The position numbers and the translations under genes are program-made. 64,000 nt of DNA from Bacteroidales bacterium UBA5762 (GTDB taxonomy: Bacteria > Bacteroidota > Bacteroidia > Bacteroidales > TTA-H9): contig DIEY01000098.1 in assembly GCA_002418865.1 (NCBI GenBank), forward strand, positions 1-64,000. Reading direction: 5' to 3'. A model generated the notes under the pieces. That model did no database searches and was not told the DNA's origin. It saw nothing but the letters and a program-made list of their open reading frames with translations. Of this stretch, positions 1 to 9,703 are shown in pieces; the stretch's first letter is position 1, and the number at the start of each line of letters is the position of its first letter.

Positions 1-164
1 TTTCAAGGTTAACGCGATGATTTTCTATTCTATGGTAGCAAGCCTGATAGTTTTTATTATTTTAGAATCGATTTTGAGGTGATTATAGAAAAGAGGTAGG
101 GGGATGGAATTAGGAAATGAATTGATGGTATAGGTGAATTGGATATGATTTGAGATGGAGTGAG

Positions 165-200
165 GAAAAAACTGCGGCTCCGCCGTAGGCGGGGCCGCAG
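165..200 (-). terminator. Rho-independent terminator of the S46 peptidase gene
   Basis: A GC-rich hairpin with a 13-bp stem (one U-G pair) and a 3-base loop lies at 172-200. Read on the minus strand it is followed directly by six T. It sits 21 bases past the stop codon of the peptidase gene. Its GC content contrasts strongly with the AT-rich surroundings. Confidence 0.85.
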
Positions 201-221
201 CAAAAGTTTTCTTACAAAAAC

Positions 222-2456
222 TTATTCTACAATCTTCAATTCGTCTATCAACCGATGACATCCTCCTAATTTCTCTATAATAAACAGCACATACCTTATA
301 TCAACCGATATAGTACGCTGCAAATTGGGCTCAAAAGCAATGTCGCCACTCATGGCTTCCCAATTACCATCGAATGCTAAACCAATAAGCTCACCATTTG
401 CATTCATTACTGGGCTTCCTGAATTGCCCCCAGTGATATCAGTATTAGAAAGAAAACAGGTTATAATATCGGTACGTCCATGAATCTGTGTGCCATATCT
501 CCCAAAATCCTTTTGCTCGTATAAATCCTTTAATTTCTTATCCACTATAAATTCAGGGTTTTCAGGATCTTCTTTTTCCATTACCCCAGTTAATGTGGTT
601 TGTAAATCGTAATGAACAGCATCGGCAGGATAGTAATCAAGTATACTACCATAAGTCATTCTTAATGTGCTATTGGCATCAGGGGCAAAGACTTTATTAG
701 GATTCATTTCACGAAGTCCTGCAATATATAGTCGGCTTCCTTTATTTTCTTCCTTTTTAAAATTTCCTATTTGGCTGTAGAGAGACATATAATGATTTCT
801 GACTTGTGTGGCAATTTCTAATGCAGGATCTTTTTTCAAAACCTTTAAAGAAGGCTTTTGTAAAAATGCCATAAAACGTTTTTCATCGGCAAAAATGCTT
901 TTTTTGTATACATCCTCAGCCCACTTGTCGAAGTCGCCTTTATATTTTTTTTCTAACTCCTTAAAAATATCTGCTCGCATCTCGCGTGAAATATCAAGAT
1001 AATATAGCTGCAACATTTGAGCAAAAAGTTTTTTATCGGTTGGCTGATTGTAATCCTTGTAAAAATCTTCAGCTCTTTTAGAAAGTCTTTCAAGAGTGGT
1101 TTGTAATTTTTTATTAAGCTCTTCTTTTTCTTCTCCTTTGGCTTTTTCAATTTTTTCCATCATCTGAGGTAGACTGGAGCTTCGCATAGCCCAAAGTATC
1201 ATTTCAGGTCCTTGAAAAACAGCTTCTTCTATATAAGTGATGGGTAAAACAAAAGGTTGTTGATGATGAAGAGAAGTTTGGATTAAATCTAATGCTTCTC
1301 CATAACGACCCTTACGTTCTGGATCTTGAGCCATCCAATTGAGAAATTCCTCTTCGGTTTTTAATTTCTTTTCATAAACATTTAAGCGCTTTAAACCGCG
1401 GATTTGTCCAATATAATATTTCCAGTAATTGCTTGTTGCTGCATATTTGGCTGCATACATGAGATTGATTTTTGGATCGGCCTGCATGTCTTCTTTCATG
1501 ATTTTTAGTTTTAGATCACGAATTTTTACAATAGCTGGTTCAGTTTCCTCTAAGGTTTGTTTTACTTCCCACGAAGTCATATAACGATTAGTACCTCCAG
1601 GGAATCCCCAAATCATGGCAAAATCACCTTTTTGTATGCCTTTTATAGAAATGGTAAGAAAATATTTGGGTTTTAGGGGAATATTTTCTTTACTGTAGGG
1701 AGCCGGGCTACCATCTGGGGCAGTGTATATTCTGAAAATACTGAAATCGCCTGTATGACGTGGCCACATCCAATTATCGGTGTCTCCTCCAAATTTCCCC
1801 ACCGACGAAGGTGGTGCACCTACCAATCTCACATCTTCATAAGTTTGATATACAAATAAATAATACTCGTTCCCATTGAAAAACGATTTGATAGTACAAT
1901 TATATTTTCCCTCCTCGGATGCTTCTTTCACAATGGAGTCTTTAACTTTTGAAATAGCCTGCTCTCTGGCATCTTCATCCATCTCAGGAGTTAGATTTTG
2001 CAATACAGTTTTAGTAACATCCTCCATGCGTACAAGTAATGAAGCCGTAAGTCCTGGATTGGGCAATTCTTCTTCGAAACTCATAGCCCAAAAACCATTC
2101 GTTAGAATGTCATTTTCAATTGTGCTGTGCTCTTGAATGTAATTATATCCGCAATGATGATTGGTGAATAGCAGACCTTGATCGGATACGATTTCTCCAG
2201 TACAGAAATATCCCTCGGGTTGCGAACCAGCCGCTAAACCAACTACTGCATCTTTTAAGCTCGAGTGATTGATACTATATAATTCTTCGGGTGTTAGTCT
2301 TAATCCCAATCTTTGCATATCGGTATAATTAAGCCGCTCAACAAACATAGGAAGCCACATCCCCTCATCAGGTGGCGTAATTAAGGCTGCTCTCCCTGTT
2401 AAAATATTGGTAAAGAATATTACCAACAACATTAATTTTAAAGCTAACTTCTTCAT
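222..2456 (-). CDS. S46 family dipeptidyl-peptidase, DPP7-type
   Basis: Periplasmic serine exopeptidase that removes dipeptides from the N-terminus of oligopeptides, supporting amino-acid feeding in Bacteroidota. From the chosen ATG (2456) the protein is 744 aa and begins with a signal peptide (MKKLALKLMLL...); the longer frame from 2510 would put 18 residues ahead of that signal and is rejected. The triad is visible as His101 (TNHHCGY), Asp237 (RHTGDFSIF) and Ser679 (GGNSGSP). The residue 18 positions after the serine is Gly697 (FDGNWE). In this family Gly here marks DPP7-like enzymes preferring hydrophobic P1 residues, whereas DPP11 carries Arg and cuts after Asp/Glu. The gene is monocistronic, divergent from the ROK gene, and closed by a strong terminator. 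Confidence 0.95.
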   Translation of the reverse strand: MKKLALKLMLLVIFFTNILTGRAALITPPDEGMWLPMFVERLNYTDMQRLGLRLTPEELYSINHSSLKDAVVGLAAGSQPEGYFCTGEIVSDQGLLFTNHHCGYNYIQEHSTIENDILTNGFWAMSFEEELPNPGLTASLLVRMEDVTKTVLQNLTPEMDEDAREQAISKVKDSIVKEASEEGKYNCTIKSFFNGNEYYLFVYQTYEDVRLVGAPPSSVGKFGGDTDNWMWPRHTGDFSIFRIYTAPDGSPAPYSKENIPLKPKYFLTISIKGIQKGDFAMIWGFPGGTNRYMTSWEVKQTLEETEPAIVKIRDLKLKIMKEDMQADPKINLMYAAKYAATSNYWKYYIGQIRGLKRLNVYEKKLKTEEEFLNWMAQDPERKGRYGEALDLIQTSLHHQQPFVLPITYIEEAVFQGPEMILWAMRSSSLPQMMEKIEKAKGEEKEELNKKLQTTLERLSKRAEDFYKDYNQPTDKKLFAQMLQLYYLDISREMRADIFKELEKKYKGDFDKWAEDVYKKSIFADEKRFMAFLQKPSLKVLKKDPALEIATQVRNHYMSLYSQIGNFKKEENKGSRLYIAGLREMNPNKVFAPDANSTLRMTYGSILDYYPADAVHYDLQTTLTGVMEKEDPENPEFIVDKKLKDLYEQKDFGRYGTQIHGRTDIITCFLSNTDITGGNSGSPVMNANGELIGLAFDGNWEAMSGDIAFEPNLQRTISVDIRYVLFIIEKLGGCHRLIDELKIVE

Positions 2457-2580
2457 ATGGTTTATTTTAAATGATTTAATGAGATATAGATTTAATTTAT
2501 TACCAATCAAAATAAAAGGGAGGCTAAATTACCAATTTTCAGAAATATTTAATTCCTTTGCATTGTCAAAATTTCTGACG

Positions 2581-3690
2581 ATGCGATATCAGGATGATAC
2601 AAGAATTGTTATGACGCTTGATGGTGGAGGAACAAATTTTGTCTTTAGTGCCATGCAAGCCGAAAAAGAAATTATAACTCCATTTGCATTACCTGCTCAG
2701 GCCTCCACATTATCCGAGACTTTGTATAACATAGAAACAGGATTTCGCAGAGTGAAAAGTTCTATTCATGGAGAGCCTGTAGCTATAAGTTTTAGTTTCC
2801 CGGGCCCTGCCGATTATGAATTGGGAATTATTGGCGATCTGGTTAATCTCACCGTTTTTAGAGGTGGTGTTCCTTTAGGACCTTACCTTGAAGAAATATT
2901 TAAGATACCTGTATTTATTAACAATGATGGAGATTTATTTGCTTATGGTGAAGCCATTTCGGGCTTCCTACCAGAAGTAAATAATTGGCTTGCTGAAGCC
3001 GGTAACCCTAAACGATTTCAAAATTTATTGGGCGTAACTTTTGGAACGGGTTTCGGTGGAGGTATTGTATTAAGAGGCGAATTGTTCTTGGGCGACAACT
3101 CCGCTGCCGGCGAGATTAACCGAATGAGCAATAAACTTTACCGCAACATGAGTGTAGAAGAAAGTGTAAGTATCCGTGGCGTTAAACGTGTATTCTCTAA
3201 TTATTCTAATATTCCTTTCGACCAAACTCCAAGCCCCAAAGAAATTTATGAAATAGCCATTGGCAAACGCCCAGGTGACCTAAAAGCAGCAAATAAAGCC
3301 TTTGAAGAGTTGGCCATTGTGGCTGGTAATGCCATAGCCGATGCACTCACCCTGGTAGATGGTTTAGTCGTAATTGGTGGTGGCCTCGCAGGTGCATGGC
3401 CTGTGTTCTTAGATAGATTGGTCGAAGAACTTAACCAACCTTTTGCAACCTTTAGCGGACAAAATATCGATAGACTCGAGATTAAATTTTTCAATCTGGA
3501 AGATGCTGCTCAAAGAGAACGCTTTTTAAAAGGCTCTACACGTAAAATTGATGTCCCAGGTAGTTCGAGAAAGATTACTTATGACCCCGAACATCGTTCG
3601 GGAATCGGAATTACCCGCCTGGGAACCTCCCGAGCCATAGCTCTTGGTGCCTATAACTTCGCCCTTAGCCGACTCGATAGTTTAAGCTGA
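2581..3690 (+). CDS. ROK family protein (sugar kinase-like)
   Basis: Member of the ROK family, which contains cytoplasmic sugar kinases and sugar-responsive repressors. The start is placed at ATG 2581 (MRYQDD), giving 369 aa; the upstream extension from 2407 overlaps the divergent gene and is not family-like. There is no N-terminal DNA-binding domain, which argues for a kinase. The phosphate-binding segment LDGGGTNF lies near residue 15, the sugar-side Asp region is INNDGDLFAYGE, and the second glycine loop is GVTFGTGFGGG. The zinc motif CxCGxxGC of typical ROK kinases is absent; the region after GEI reads NRMSNKLYRNMS. Length is somewhat above the usual 300-320 aa. The sugar substrate is unknown. 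Confidence 0.85.
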   Translation: MRYQDDTRIVMTLDGGGTNFVFSAMQAEKEIITPFALPAQASTLSETLYNIETGFRRVKSSIHGEPVAISFSFPGPADYELGIIGDLVNLTVFRGGVPLGPYLEEIFKIPVFINNDGDLFAYGEAISGFLPEVNNWLAEAGNPKRFQNLLGVTFGTGFGGGIVLRGELFLGDNSAAGEINRMSNKLYRNMSVEESVSIRGVKRVFSNYSNIPFDQTPSPKEIYEIAIGKRPGDLKAANKAFEELAIVAGNAIADALTLVDGLVVIGGGLAGAWPVFLDRLVEELNQPFATFSGQNIDRLEIKFFNLEDAAQRERFLKGSTRKIDVPGSSRKITYDPEHRSGIGITRLGTSRAIALGAYNFALSRLDSLS

Positions 3691-3712
3691 TATTCTATCA
3701 TAACCCCCTTTT

Positions 3713-4315
3713 CTATTTCTCCCATAAAGGACTGGGATACACCTTGTGTTCCATAATGTAGTTATGAACAGATATAGGTAAAAAATGCCTCAAATCTTTA
3801 CCTTCGGCATAAGCTTGCCGAATCATACTCGAAGATATCTCGATTAAAGGGGCCCGAATTAGTTTTACTGACGGATGTTTTGCATATTTACCGCCATCAA
3901 ACCCTAAACGTCCATATACATAAACATTATGCTTTTCTATAATAAGTTCCGGATTTTTCCATTGATCAAAATTTTGCAAGCTATCTCCTCCTATAACGAG
4001 TATGAATTCCTTCTGAGGAAATTTCTGCCTAAAATATTCTAAAGTATGAACGGTATAGGAAGGAGTAGGAAGATGAAATTCTATATCGTTAGAGCTGAAA
4101 CGATCATCATCCTGTATAGCCATTTCTACCATCCTAAGTCTGTGTTCGTCATTTGCCAGGATTTCCTTCTCTTTGAGTGGATTTTGAGGAGAAACCACAA
4201 AAATCATCTCCCCTAAATCTGTATATTCTACAAGATAGTTAGCGATCATTAAATGCCCGTTGTGAATAGGATTGAATGAGCCAAAAAATAAACCTGTCTT
4301 ACAATCATTTTTCAT
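3713..4315 (-). CDS. nadD: Nicotinate-nucleotide adenylyltransferase
   Basis: Cytoplasmic enzyme of NAD synthesis that joins nicotinate mononucleotide and ATP to give deamido-NAD. The 200-aa protein shows the nucleotidyltransferase signature GSFNPIHNGHL near residue 12 and the second signature EISSSMIRQ near residue 160, the NadD counterpart of ISSTxIR. Length matches the family. The start ATG lies 11 bases inside the 3' end of tag, so the two genes are probably co-transcribed and translationally coupled. The 3' end is convergent with the ROK gene, 22 bases away. Confidence 0.95.
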   Translation of the reverse strand: MKNDCKTGLFFGSFNPIHNGHLMIANYLVEYTDLGEMIFVVSPQNPLKEKEILANDEHRLRMVEMAIQDDDRFSSNDIEFHLPTPSYTVHTLEYFRQKFPQKEFILVIGGDSLQNFDQWKNPELIIEKHNVYVYGRLGFDGGKYAKHPSVKLIRAPLIEISSSMIRQAYAEGKDLRHFLPISVHNYIMEHKVYPSPLWEK

Positions 4316-4892
4316 AGTAATTTTCTTGAATTTGTTGATGACGAAAACAAGTGAGGATGTGATCGTTTATTATCCCTGCAGCCTGAAGAAAGGAATAAAT
4401 AATTATTGAACCAACAAAATTAAACCCTTCTTTTCTCAAATCTGCACTAATTAGATCGGAAAGAGAAGTATGAGCAGGAACTTCCCCATAAGTTCTATAA
4501 TTATTCACTATGGGCTTCCCATTTACATACGACCATAAATATTCATCGAAACTTCCTCTTTTCTCTACCAGTCTTAGCATACATTTCGCATTGTTCACAA
4601 CGGCTTCAATCTTTAGGCGATTTCTTACTATACCAGAGTTCATGAGTAAATCTTCTATTTCTTTTTTATTATAATTCGCTATTGTTGCAAAATCAAAATC
4701 ATGAAAAGCTTTACGAAAATTTTCGCGTTTTTTTAGGATGGTTCTCCACGATAAACCAGCTTGAAAAATATCAAGTGCCAAAAACTCGAACAATCTAATA
4801 TCATCATGCAATGGAACACCCCATTCTTCATCGTGATATTTTATTAAGGCTTCATCACTCAATGCCCAAGGGCATCGTCCTGTTTCAACCAT
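4305..4892 (-). CDS. tag: DNA-3-methyladenine glycosylase I
   Basis: Base-excision repair enzyme that removes 3-methyladenine from alkylated DNA. The start is set at ATG 4892 (MVETGRCPW), because Tag proteins start a few residues before the zinc Cys; the frame is open to 4955 but adds 21 unrelated residues. The product is 195 aa. Zinc ligands expected from E. coli Tag are visible as the Cys in RCPWA, the His in YHDEEWG, and the His and Cys in NDHILTC near the end. The base-binding segment QAGLSW and the following KKRENFRKAF are well conserved. It overlaps nadD by 11 bases. Confidence 0.95.
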   Translation of the reverse strand: MVETGRCPWALSDEALIKYHDEEWGVPLHDDIRLFEFLALDIFQAGLSWRTILKKRENFRKAFHDFDFATIANYNKKEIEDLLMNSGIVRNRLKIEAVVNNAKCMLRLVEKRGSFDEYLWSYVNGKPIVNNYRTYGEVPAHTSLSDLISADLRKEGFNFVGSIIIYSFLQAAGIINDHILTCFRHQQIQENYYEK

Positions 4893-5325
4893 TTTAGGAG
4901 ACTTTTTATAATTGGATGGTAAAATTAGAAAGAATTTGTAACTCAGATTAAACACTAAAATTGTTTCCTCGCCTTAAAATAAATATAGATAATAGAGCTC
5001 TATACTGTTTTTTAAAATTTTTATAAAATGCCTTTTAGGATAAAAAGTGTTTGATTAATTGAAGCAATAAGCATGAATAAAAGACTGTAATCAAATGATT
5101 AATAAAAAATATGCTTTGTTTTAATTTAAATTTTTGGTATGATTAATTGCTTATCTATATTTTATTTTCAATTCCTGAATGTAGTTAGATGGGCAATCAT
5201 ATCGAATTTTGAGCAAAAATTTGGCCTTATATCGTTTTTTAATTTTCTTAATTTAAGTTTAATGGTGAATTTAAATAGATGATGTGCAATAATTGTATTT
5301 TTGCAGGGTTTAAAAATATTCGATT
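4893..5325. other. Intergenic region between tag and alkaline phosphatase
   Basis: About 430 very AT-rich bases separate the divergent tag and phosphatase genes. Apart from a -7 box at 5296-5303 I see no ORF, RNA gene, strong hairpin or repeat. No clear minus-strand promoter box for tag-nadD was found here. Confidence 0.6.
5296..5303 (+). promoter_or_regulatory. Bacteroidota -7 box for alkaline phosphatase
   Basis: TATTTTTG matches TAnnTTTG exactly and ends 23 bases before the ATG. No convincing -33 TTTG is seen, and no pho-box-like repeats were noticed. Confidence 0.6.
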
Positions 5326-6774
5326 ATGTTTAAGAAAATTATTACGAGGTTTGCTTTGGTTATAATATTACAGAGCGTCTCCATTTTTATATACTCTGCC
5401 GAATTACCCACTAAACCTAAGGCAAAATATGTATTTTATTTCATTGGGGATGGAATGGGATTAGCCCAAGTGAGTGCTGCAGAGGCATTTTTAGCCGCCC
5501 ATGAAGGACAAATTCGATTTGAGCCTCTCCATATGAGTAAGCTTCCTGTAATTGGCCTTAGTACAACTTATGCAACTAATCGCCTCATTACATGTTCGGC
5601 TGCCGCTGGTACAGCCTTGGCTTCCGGTTTTAAAACTTCCATCAATACTATTGGAATGAATGATTCCCGAACTTCACCTTTATATTCTATCACTACCAAA
5701 GCAAAAGCAAAAGGCATGAAGGTTGGCATTATAACAACGGTGAGCATTAATCACGCAACTCCAGCAGTTTTTTATGCTCATCGTCCCGATCGTAACGATT
5801 ATTACGAAATCGCTCTTCAACTGCCAGAAAGCGGATTCGATTTATTCGGTTATGGAGGCATAAAAGATGCAAAAGGCAAAAATAATGATCTTGCTGATGC
5901 CTACGATAATGCCGTTTCGAATGGTTATAAAATTATCAAGGGCCAAGAGGAATTTTTATCATTGAAAGAAATACCAGGCAAAATTATTGTCGTGAACGAT
6001 AGGCTGGAAGATGATGAATCCGTTCCGTTTATCATCGATCAAACTCCTAAGGATATGCCTCTTTCGCGCTTTGTTGAGAAAAGTATTCAATTACTTGATA
6101 ATCCAGAAGGCTTTTTTATGATGGTCGAAGGAGGACTGATTGATTGGGCTTGTCATAGCAATGATGCAGCTTCGGCCATCAAAGAAGTGATTGATTTTGA
6201 CATGGCCATTGGAGCCGCAATGGAATTTATGAAACTTCATCCTGAGGAAACCCTTATTGTTGTTACAGCCGATCACGAAACCGGCGGAATGGCTCTTGGT
6301 AATGCTTTAATGAAGTACGAAAGCAATTTAAACCTTTTATCTTACCAGAAGGTTTCTCAACCAGTCTTAAAACAGCATTTTCAAGAGTTTCGGAATACTA
6401 AATGCAAAAATGGATGTCAATTTGAAGAAATTTTTCCCATATTGAACAAAGATTTAGGATTAGGTAAGGAAATACCTCTGACAGGATATGATAGCGCTCA
6501 GTTAAAATTAGCCTTCGAGGCAAGCATTACTAAAAAGATGCCCTATGATAATGATGAAAATAATTACCTTCTATATGGTGATGAAGAACCTCTTGCCGTG
6601 ATTGCCATTAAGATGGTTTCAGAGAAATCTGGAATTGGTTGGACAACTTGGGCTCACACTGCTATTCCTGTGCCTATTAGAGCTAAAGGTGTAAATCAAG
6701 AAAAATTCGATGGCTATATTGACAATACTAAAATACCTAAATTAATCCTTGAGGCTATGGATATTCCTCAGTAA
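5326..6774 (+). CDS. Alkaline phosphatase
   Basis: Exported phosphomonoesterase that releases phosphate from organic esters in the periplasm. The 482-aa protein starts with a signal peptide (MFKKIITRFALVIIL...). Metal and catalytic regions in order: FIGDGMG near residue 43 (metal Asp), nucleophile Ser91 in TCSAAAGTALASG, VEGGLIDWACHSND near 265 (metal ligands), VTADHETGG near 310 and WAHTAIPVP near 445 (His ligand). The residue just before the nucleophile is Cys90, where the E. coli enzyme and many relatives have Asp. The gene stands alone with its own promoter and no phosphate-regulation neighbours. Confidence 0.93.
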   Translation: MFKKIITRFALVIILQSVSIFIYSAELPTKPKAKYVFYFIGDGMGLAQVSAAEAFLAAHEGQIRFEPLHMSKLPVIGLSTTYATNRLITCSAAAGTALASGFKTSINTIGMNDSRTSPLYSITTKAKAKGMKVGIITTVSINHATPAVFYAHRPDRNDYYEIALQLPESGFDLFGYGGIKDAKGKNNDLADAYDNAVSNGYKIIKGQEEFLSLKEIPGKIIVVNDRLEDDESVPFIIDQTPKDMPLSRFVEKSIQLLDNPEGFFMMVEGGLIDWACHSNDAASAIKEVIDFDMAIGAAMEFMKLHPEETLIVVTADHETGGMALGNALMKYESNLNLLSYQKVSQPVLKQHFQEFRNTKCKNGCQFEEIFPILNKDLGLGKEIPLTGYDSAQLKLAFEASITKKMPYDNDENNYLLYGDEEPLAVIAIKMVSEKSGIGWTTWAHTAIPVPIRAKGVNQEKFDGYIDNTKIPKLILEAMDIPQ

Positions 6775-6923
6775 ATTTTTTTAGGCACTGTCAAATCACT
6801 ATCTATTAGCTACAAGGCACTAAACATCAGGCACTATCTTCCAGCCAGCAAGCACCGGCAACTTTATGAACTTTTAAACTCTTTAATCAACCAGGCACCA
6901 GCCTACAGCCACCAATTAATGCT

Positions 6924-6931
6924 TATTTTTG
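6924..6931 (+). promoter_or_regulatory. -7 box for the P-type ATPase gene
   Basis: TATTTTTG fits TAnnTTTG and ends 26 bases before the ATG at 6957. Confidence 0.6.
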
Positions 6932-6956
6932 CACAAATTTTGAATTATAAGTAAGA

Positions 6957-9638
6957 ATGACAACAACAGATTGGTATTCGAAATCTCCGCAAGATGTATT
7001 GAAAGAATTAAACGTAGATCCATCGAAAGGACTCAGCGAAGAAGAGGCAAAAAAGAGGTTAGAAAAATTTGGGCTTAACAAGCTTAAGGAACAAAAGAAA
7101 AAAACAATTTTTCAACTATTTATTGCTCAATTAAATGACTGGTTGATATATGTATTATTTGCCGCCGTCATCATTACTTTGTTGATGGGTGAATATATCG
7201 ACGCAGTTATTATCATTGCAGTTATTTTCTTAAATGCTATTCTTGGCGTAGTTCAGGAAGTTAGAGCAGGGAATGCCATCGAAGCCTTACAGAAGATGAC
7301 CCGGCATAAGGCTTTAGTAAGAAGAGGAGGGCAAATCAAGGAAATAGACGCTGAATTTTTGGTTCCAGGCGATATTGTGATTCTGGATACTGGGCGATTT
7401 GTTTCGGCTGACCTTCGGCTTATTGAAACCATAAATCTCCAAATCGAAGAATCAGCCTTAACAGGAGAATCGGTTCCTTCTGCGAAAGATGCTTCACTTT
7501 TACTTAATCATAAAACACCCTTAGGTGATCGTGATAACATGGCATATATGAGCAGCCTGGTAACTTATGGCCGTGGAGCTGGAGTCGTTATAGCTACAGG
7601 AATGGATACCGAAGTGGGGAAGATTGCTGGAATTATCAATAAAGAAGAAACGGTTAAAACACCTCTCGAGATTCGTTTAAATGAGCTTGGAAAAGTGCTT
7701 GGGAAATTGGCCATAGGAATATGTGTTTTTATTTTTATTATTGGCATTGTACAAGGCCGCGATCTTACCGAGATGTTTCTGATCTCTGTTTCACTTGCCG
7801 TGGCTTCCATTCCTGAAGGGCTTGCAGCTATCGTTGCAGTTGTTCTTTCAATTGGAGTTACAGCAATGTCAAAACGTAATGCCATTATTCGAAGGCTGCC
7901 AGCTGTCGAAACTTTGGGTTCTGTCAATATTATCTGTACTGACAAAACAGGTACGCTTACTCAAAACAAAATGACGGTTCTTCAATCGTTTACCCTCGAC
8001 GAAGAAAAAAGTATTAAAAGGGGACAGATCAATTATGCAAAAGATTCGACTTTGCTGCTTGCCAAAGCAATGATTCTATCTTCTGATGCTACTTGGGACG
8101 GACAGAAAGGTACGGGTGATCCTACCGAAATTGCCTTGTTGATGTTTGGAGATGATATTGGGCTCGACAGAACCGAGCTTGAAAAAAATACTCGGCGCAT
8201 TGGTGAATTGGCCTTCGATTCGGATAGAAAACTCATGTCAACTTTGGTGGAGGAGGATGGCAGGCTCAGCGTGTATACTAAAGGAGCCATAGATAATCTG
8301 TTTGGAATTTGTACGCATGTGCTTGTTAATGGCAATATATTGCCTATGACTGACCAAATGAAAGAAAAATTCAATCAAGCTGCAATAAAAATGGCGGCAT
8401 CCGCCCTAAGAACCTTAGGTGCAGCCTATAAGCCCGTAGAAAAGCCTATTGAAGATTCGGAAATGGAGAAAGATCTTATCTTGATTGGCATTGTTGGATT
8501 GATGGATCCTCCTCGTCCAGAAGTTAAACATTCAATTGATAAGGCTAAAAAGGCAGGAATTATTACAGTAATGATTACAGGTGACCATAAAAATACGGCT
8601 TTTGCAATAGCTCAAGAATTAGGAATAGCCGACACGCTGCAACAAGTGATAACTGGCCTCGAAATAGATGAAATGTCAGAAGCAGAATTCTCGGAAAAGA
8701 TTATGCAATACAGGGTCTTTGCCAGGGTTTCACCCGAACATAAAGTGAGAATTGTTCATGCCTTTAAATCTCATGGTTATATTGTATCAATGACAGGCGA
8801 CGGTGTAAACGATGCTCCTTCATTACATGCAGCAGATATCGGCGTGGCAATGGGAATCGCAGGAACAGACGTAGCCAAGGATTCATCGGATATGATACTG
8901 ACAGATGACAATTTTTCGACTATAGTATCAGCAATCGAGCAAGGTCGTAATATTTATAATAATATCAGAAAATCTGTTCTGTTTTTATTAACTTGTAATC
9001 TTGGAGAAGTAATTACAATGTTTGTAGCATTAATTTCAGGAATGGCTTCACCATTTATTGCTACTCAACTATTGTGGATCAATCTTCTTACTGATACTTT
9101 ACCTGCATTGGCCTTAGGAATGGATCCTTCCGATCCAGATGTAATGACAGAAAAACCTCGTAATCCTAATGAAAGTTTCTTTGCTCATGGAGCTGGCTGG
9201 CACACCCTTTTGGGAGGCATTTTCATAGGCTTGATTTCAATCGTAGCTTTCTGGTTCGGATATTATGAAAAAGGCTTCAGCCCATTTGATCAAAATGTGC
9301 CCCAAGAAGTAATAGAATATGCTCGCACATTAGCATTTATTACTATCATTGCCTGTCAATTGATCTATTCCCTCGGGCTAAGAAGTACTAAAAAATCTAT
9401 TTTTTCGATTGGATTATTTTCAAATAAATACCTTGCAGGTTCTATTGTTCTTGGGTTGGCTCTGCAATTGCTCGTTGTTCTTATCCCATTTTTGCAAGAA
9501 GCTTTTAAACTTCAAATGCTCGACCTTCAGGGATGGTTAGTGGCTATTGTACTCGGATTTTTCCCTCTTTTTATCAATGAAATACACAAATTGATCTCTC
9601 GCATAAATGAGAAAAGGACATCCCATCAGTTTATCTAA
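6957..9638 (+). CDS. Cation-transporting P-type ATPase (Ca2+ type)
   Basis: Inner-membrane P2-type ATPase that most likely exports Ca2+. The 893-aa protein has the N-terminal cation-ATPase domain (residues 5-70), the phosphorylated Asp329 in CTDKTGTLT, the hinge motif GDGVNDAPS near 625, and about ten membrane segments. Ion-site residues match SERCA in segment 4 (ASIPEGL), segment 5 (NLGEVITMF) and segment 6 (NLLTDTLPALALGMDP). In segment 8 the position of the SERCA site-I glutamate appears to be Gln (IACQLIYSL), so it may carry one ion per cycle; that alignment was done by eye. It has its own promoter and no obvious operon partner. Na+ or Mn2+ transport cannot be ruled out. Confidence 0.92.
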   Translation: MTTTDWYSKSPQDVLKELNVDPSKGLSEEEAKKRLEKFGLNKLKEQKKKTIFQLFIAQLNDWLIYVLFAAVIITLLMGEYIDAVIIIAVIFLNAILGVVQEVRAGNAIEALQKMTRHKALVRRGGQIKEIDAEFLVPGDIVILDTGRFVSADLRLIETINLQIEESALTGESVPSAKDASLLLNHKTPLGDRDNMAYMSSLVTYGRGAGVVIATGMDTEVGKIAGIINKEETVKTPLEIRLNELGKVLGKLAIGICVFIFIIGIVQGRDLTEMFLISVSLAVASIPEGLAAIVAVVLSIGVTAMSKRNAIIRRLPAVETLGSVNIICTDKTGTLTQNKMTVLQSFTLDEEKSIKRGQINYAKDSTLLLAKAMILSSDATWDGQKGTGDPTEIALLMFGDDIGLDRTELEKNTRRIGELAFDSDRKLMSTLVEEDGRLSVYTKGAIDNLFGICTHVLVNGNILPMTDQMKEKFNQAAIKMAASALRTLGAAYKPVEKPIEDSEMEKDLILIGIVGLMDPPRPEVKHSIDKAKKAGIITVMITGDHKNTAFAIAQELGIADTLQQVITGLEIDEMSEAEFSEKIMQYRVFARVSPEHKVRIVHAFKSHGYIVSMTGDGVNDAPSLHAADIGVAMGIAGTDVAKDSSDMILTDDNFSTIVSAIEQGRNIYNNIRKSVLFLLTCNLGEVITMFVALISGMASPFIATQLLWINLLTDTLPALALGMDPSDPDVMTEKPRNPNESFFAHGAGWHTLLGGIFIGLISIVAFWFGYYEKGFSPFDQNVPQEVIEYARTLAFITIIACQLIYSLGLRSTKKSIFSIGLFSNKYLAGSIVLGLALQLLVVLIPFLQEAFKLQMLDLQGWLVAIVLGFFPLFINEIHKLISRINEKRTSHQFI

Positions 9639-9703
9639 ATCTTTTCGCATCGATTCTATGTAATGAAATTTCTGTCGATAAAACGATTACAAACGGCAAG
9701 GCC

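Noticed and set aside
25..261. 78-codon minus-strand frame at the left end
   Set aside because: It overlaps the terminator and the end of the S46 gene in another frame and has no features.
6783..6898. Four copies of AGGCAC(T) upstream of the Ca2+-ATPase gene
   Set aside because: Spacing is irregular (32, 14, 64 bases) and the unit is short, so there is no support for an operator or CRISPR-like array.
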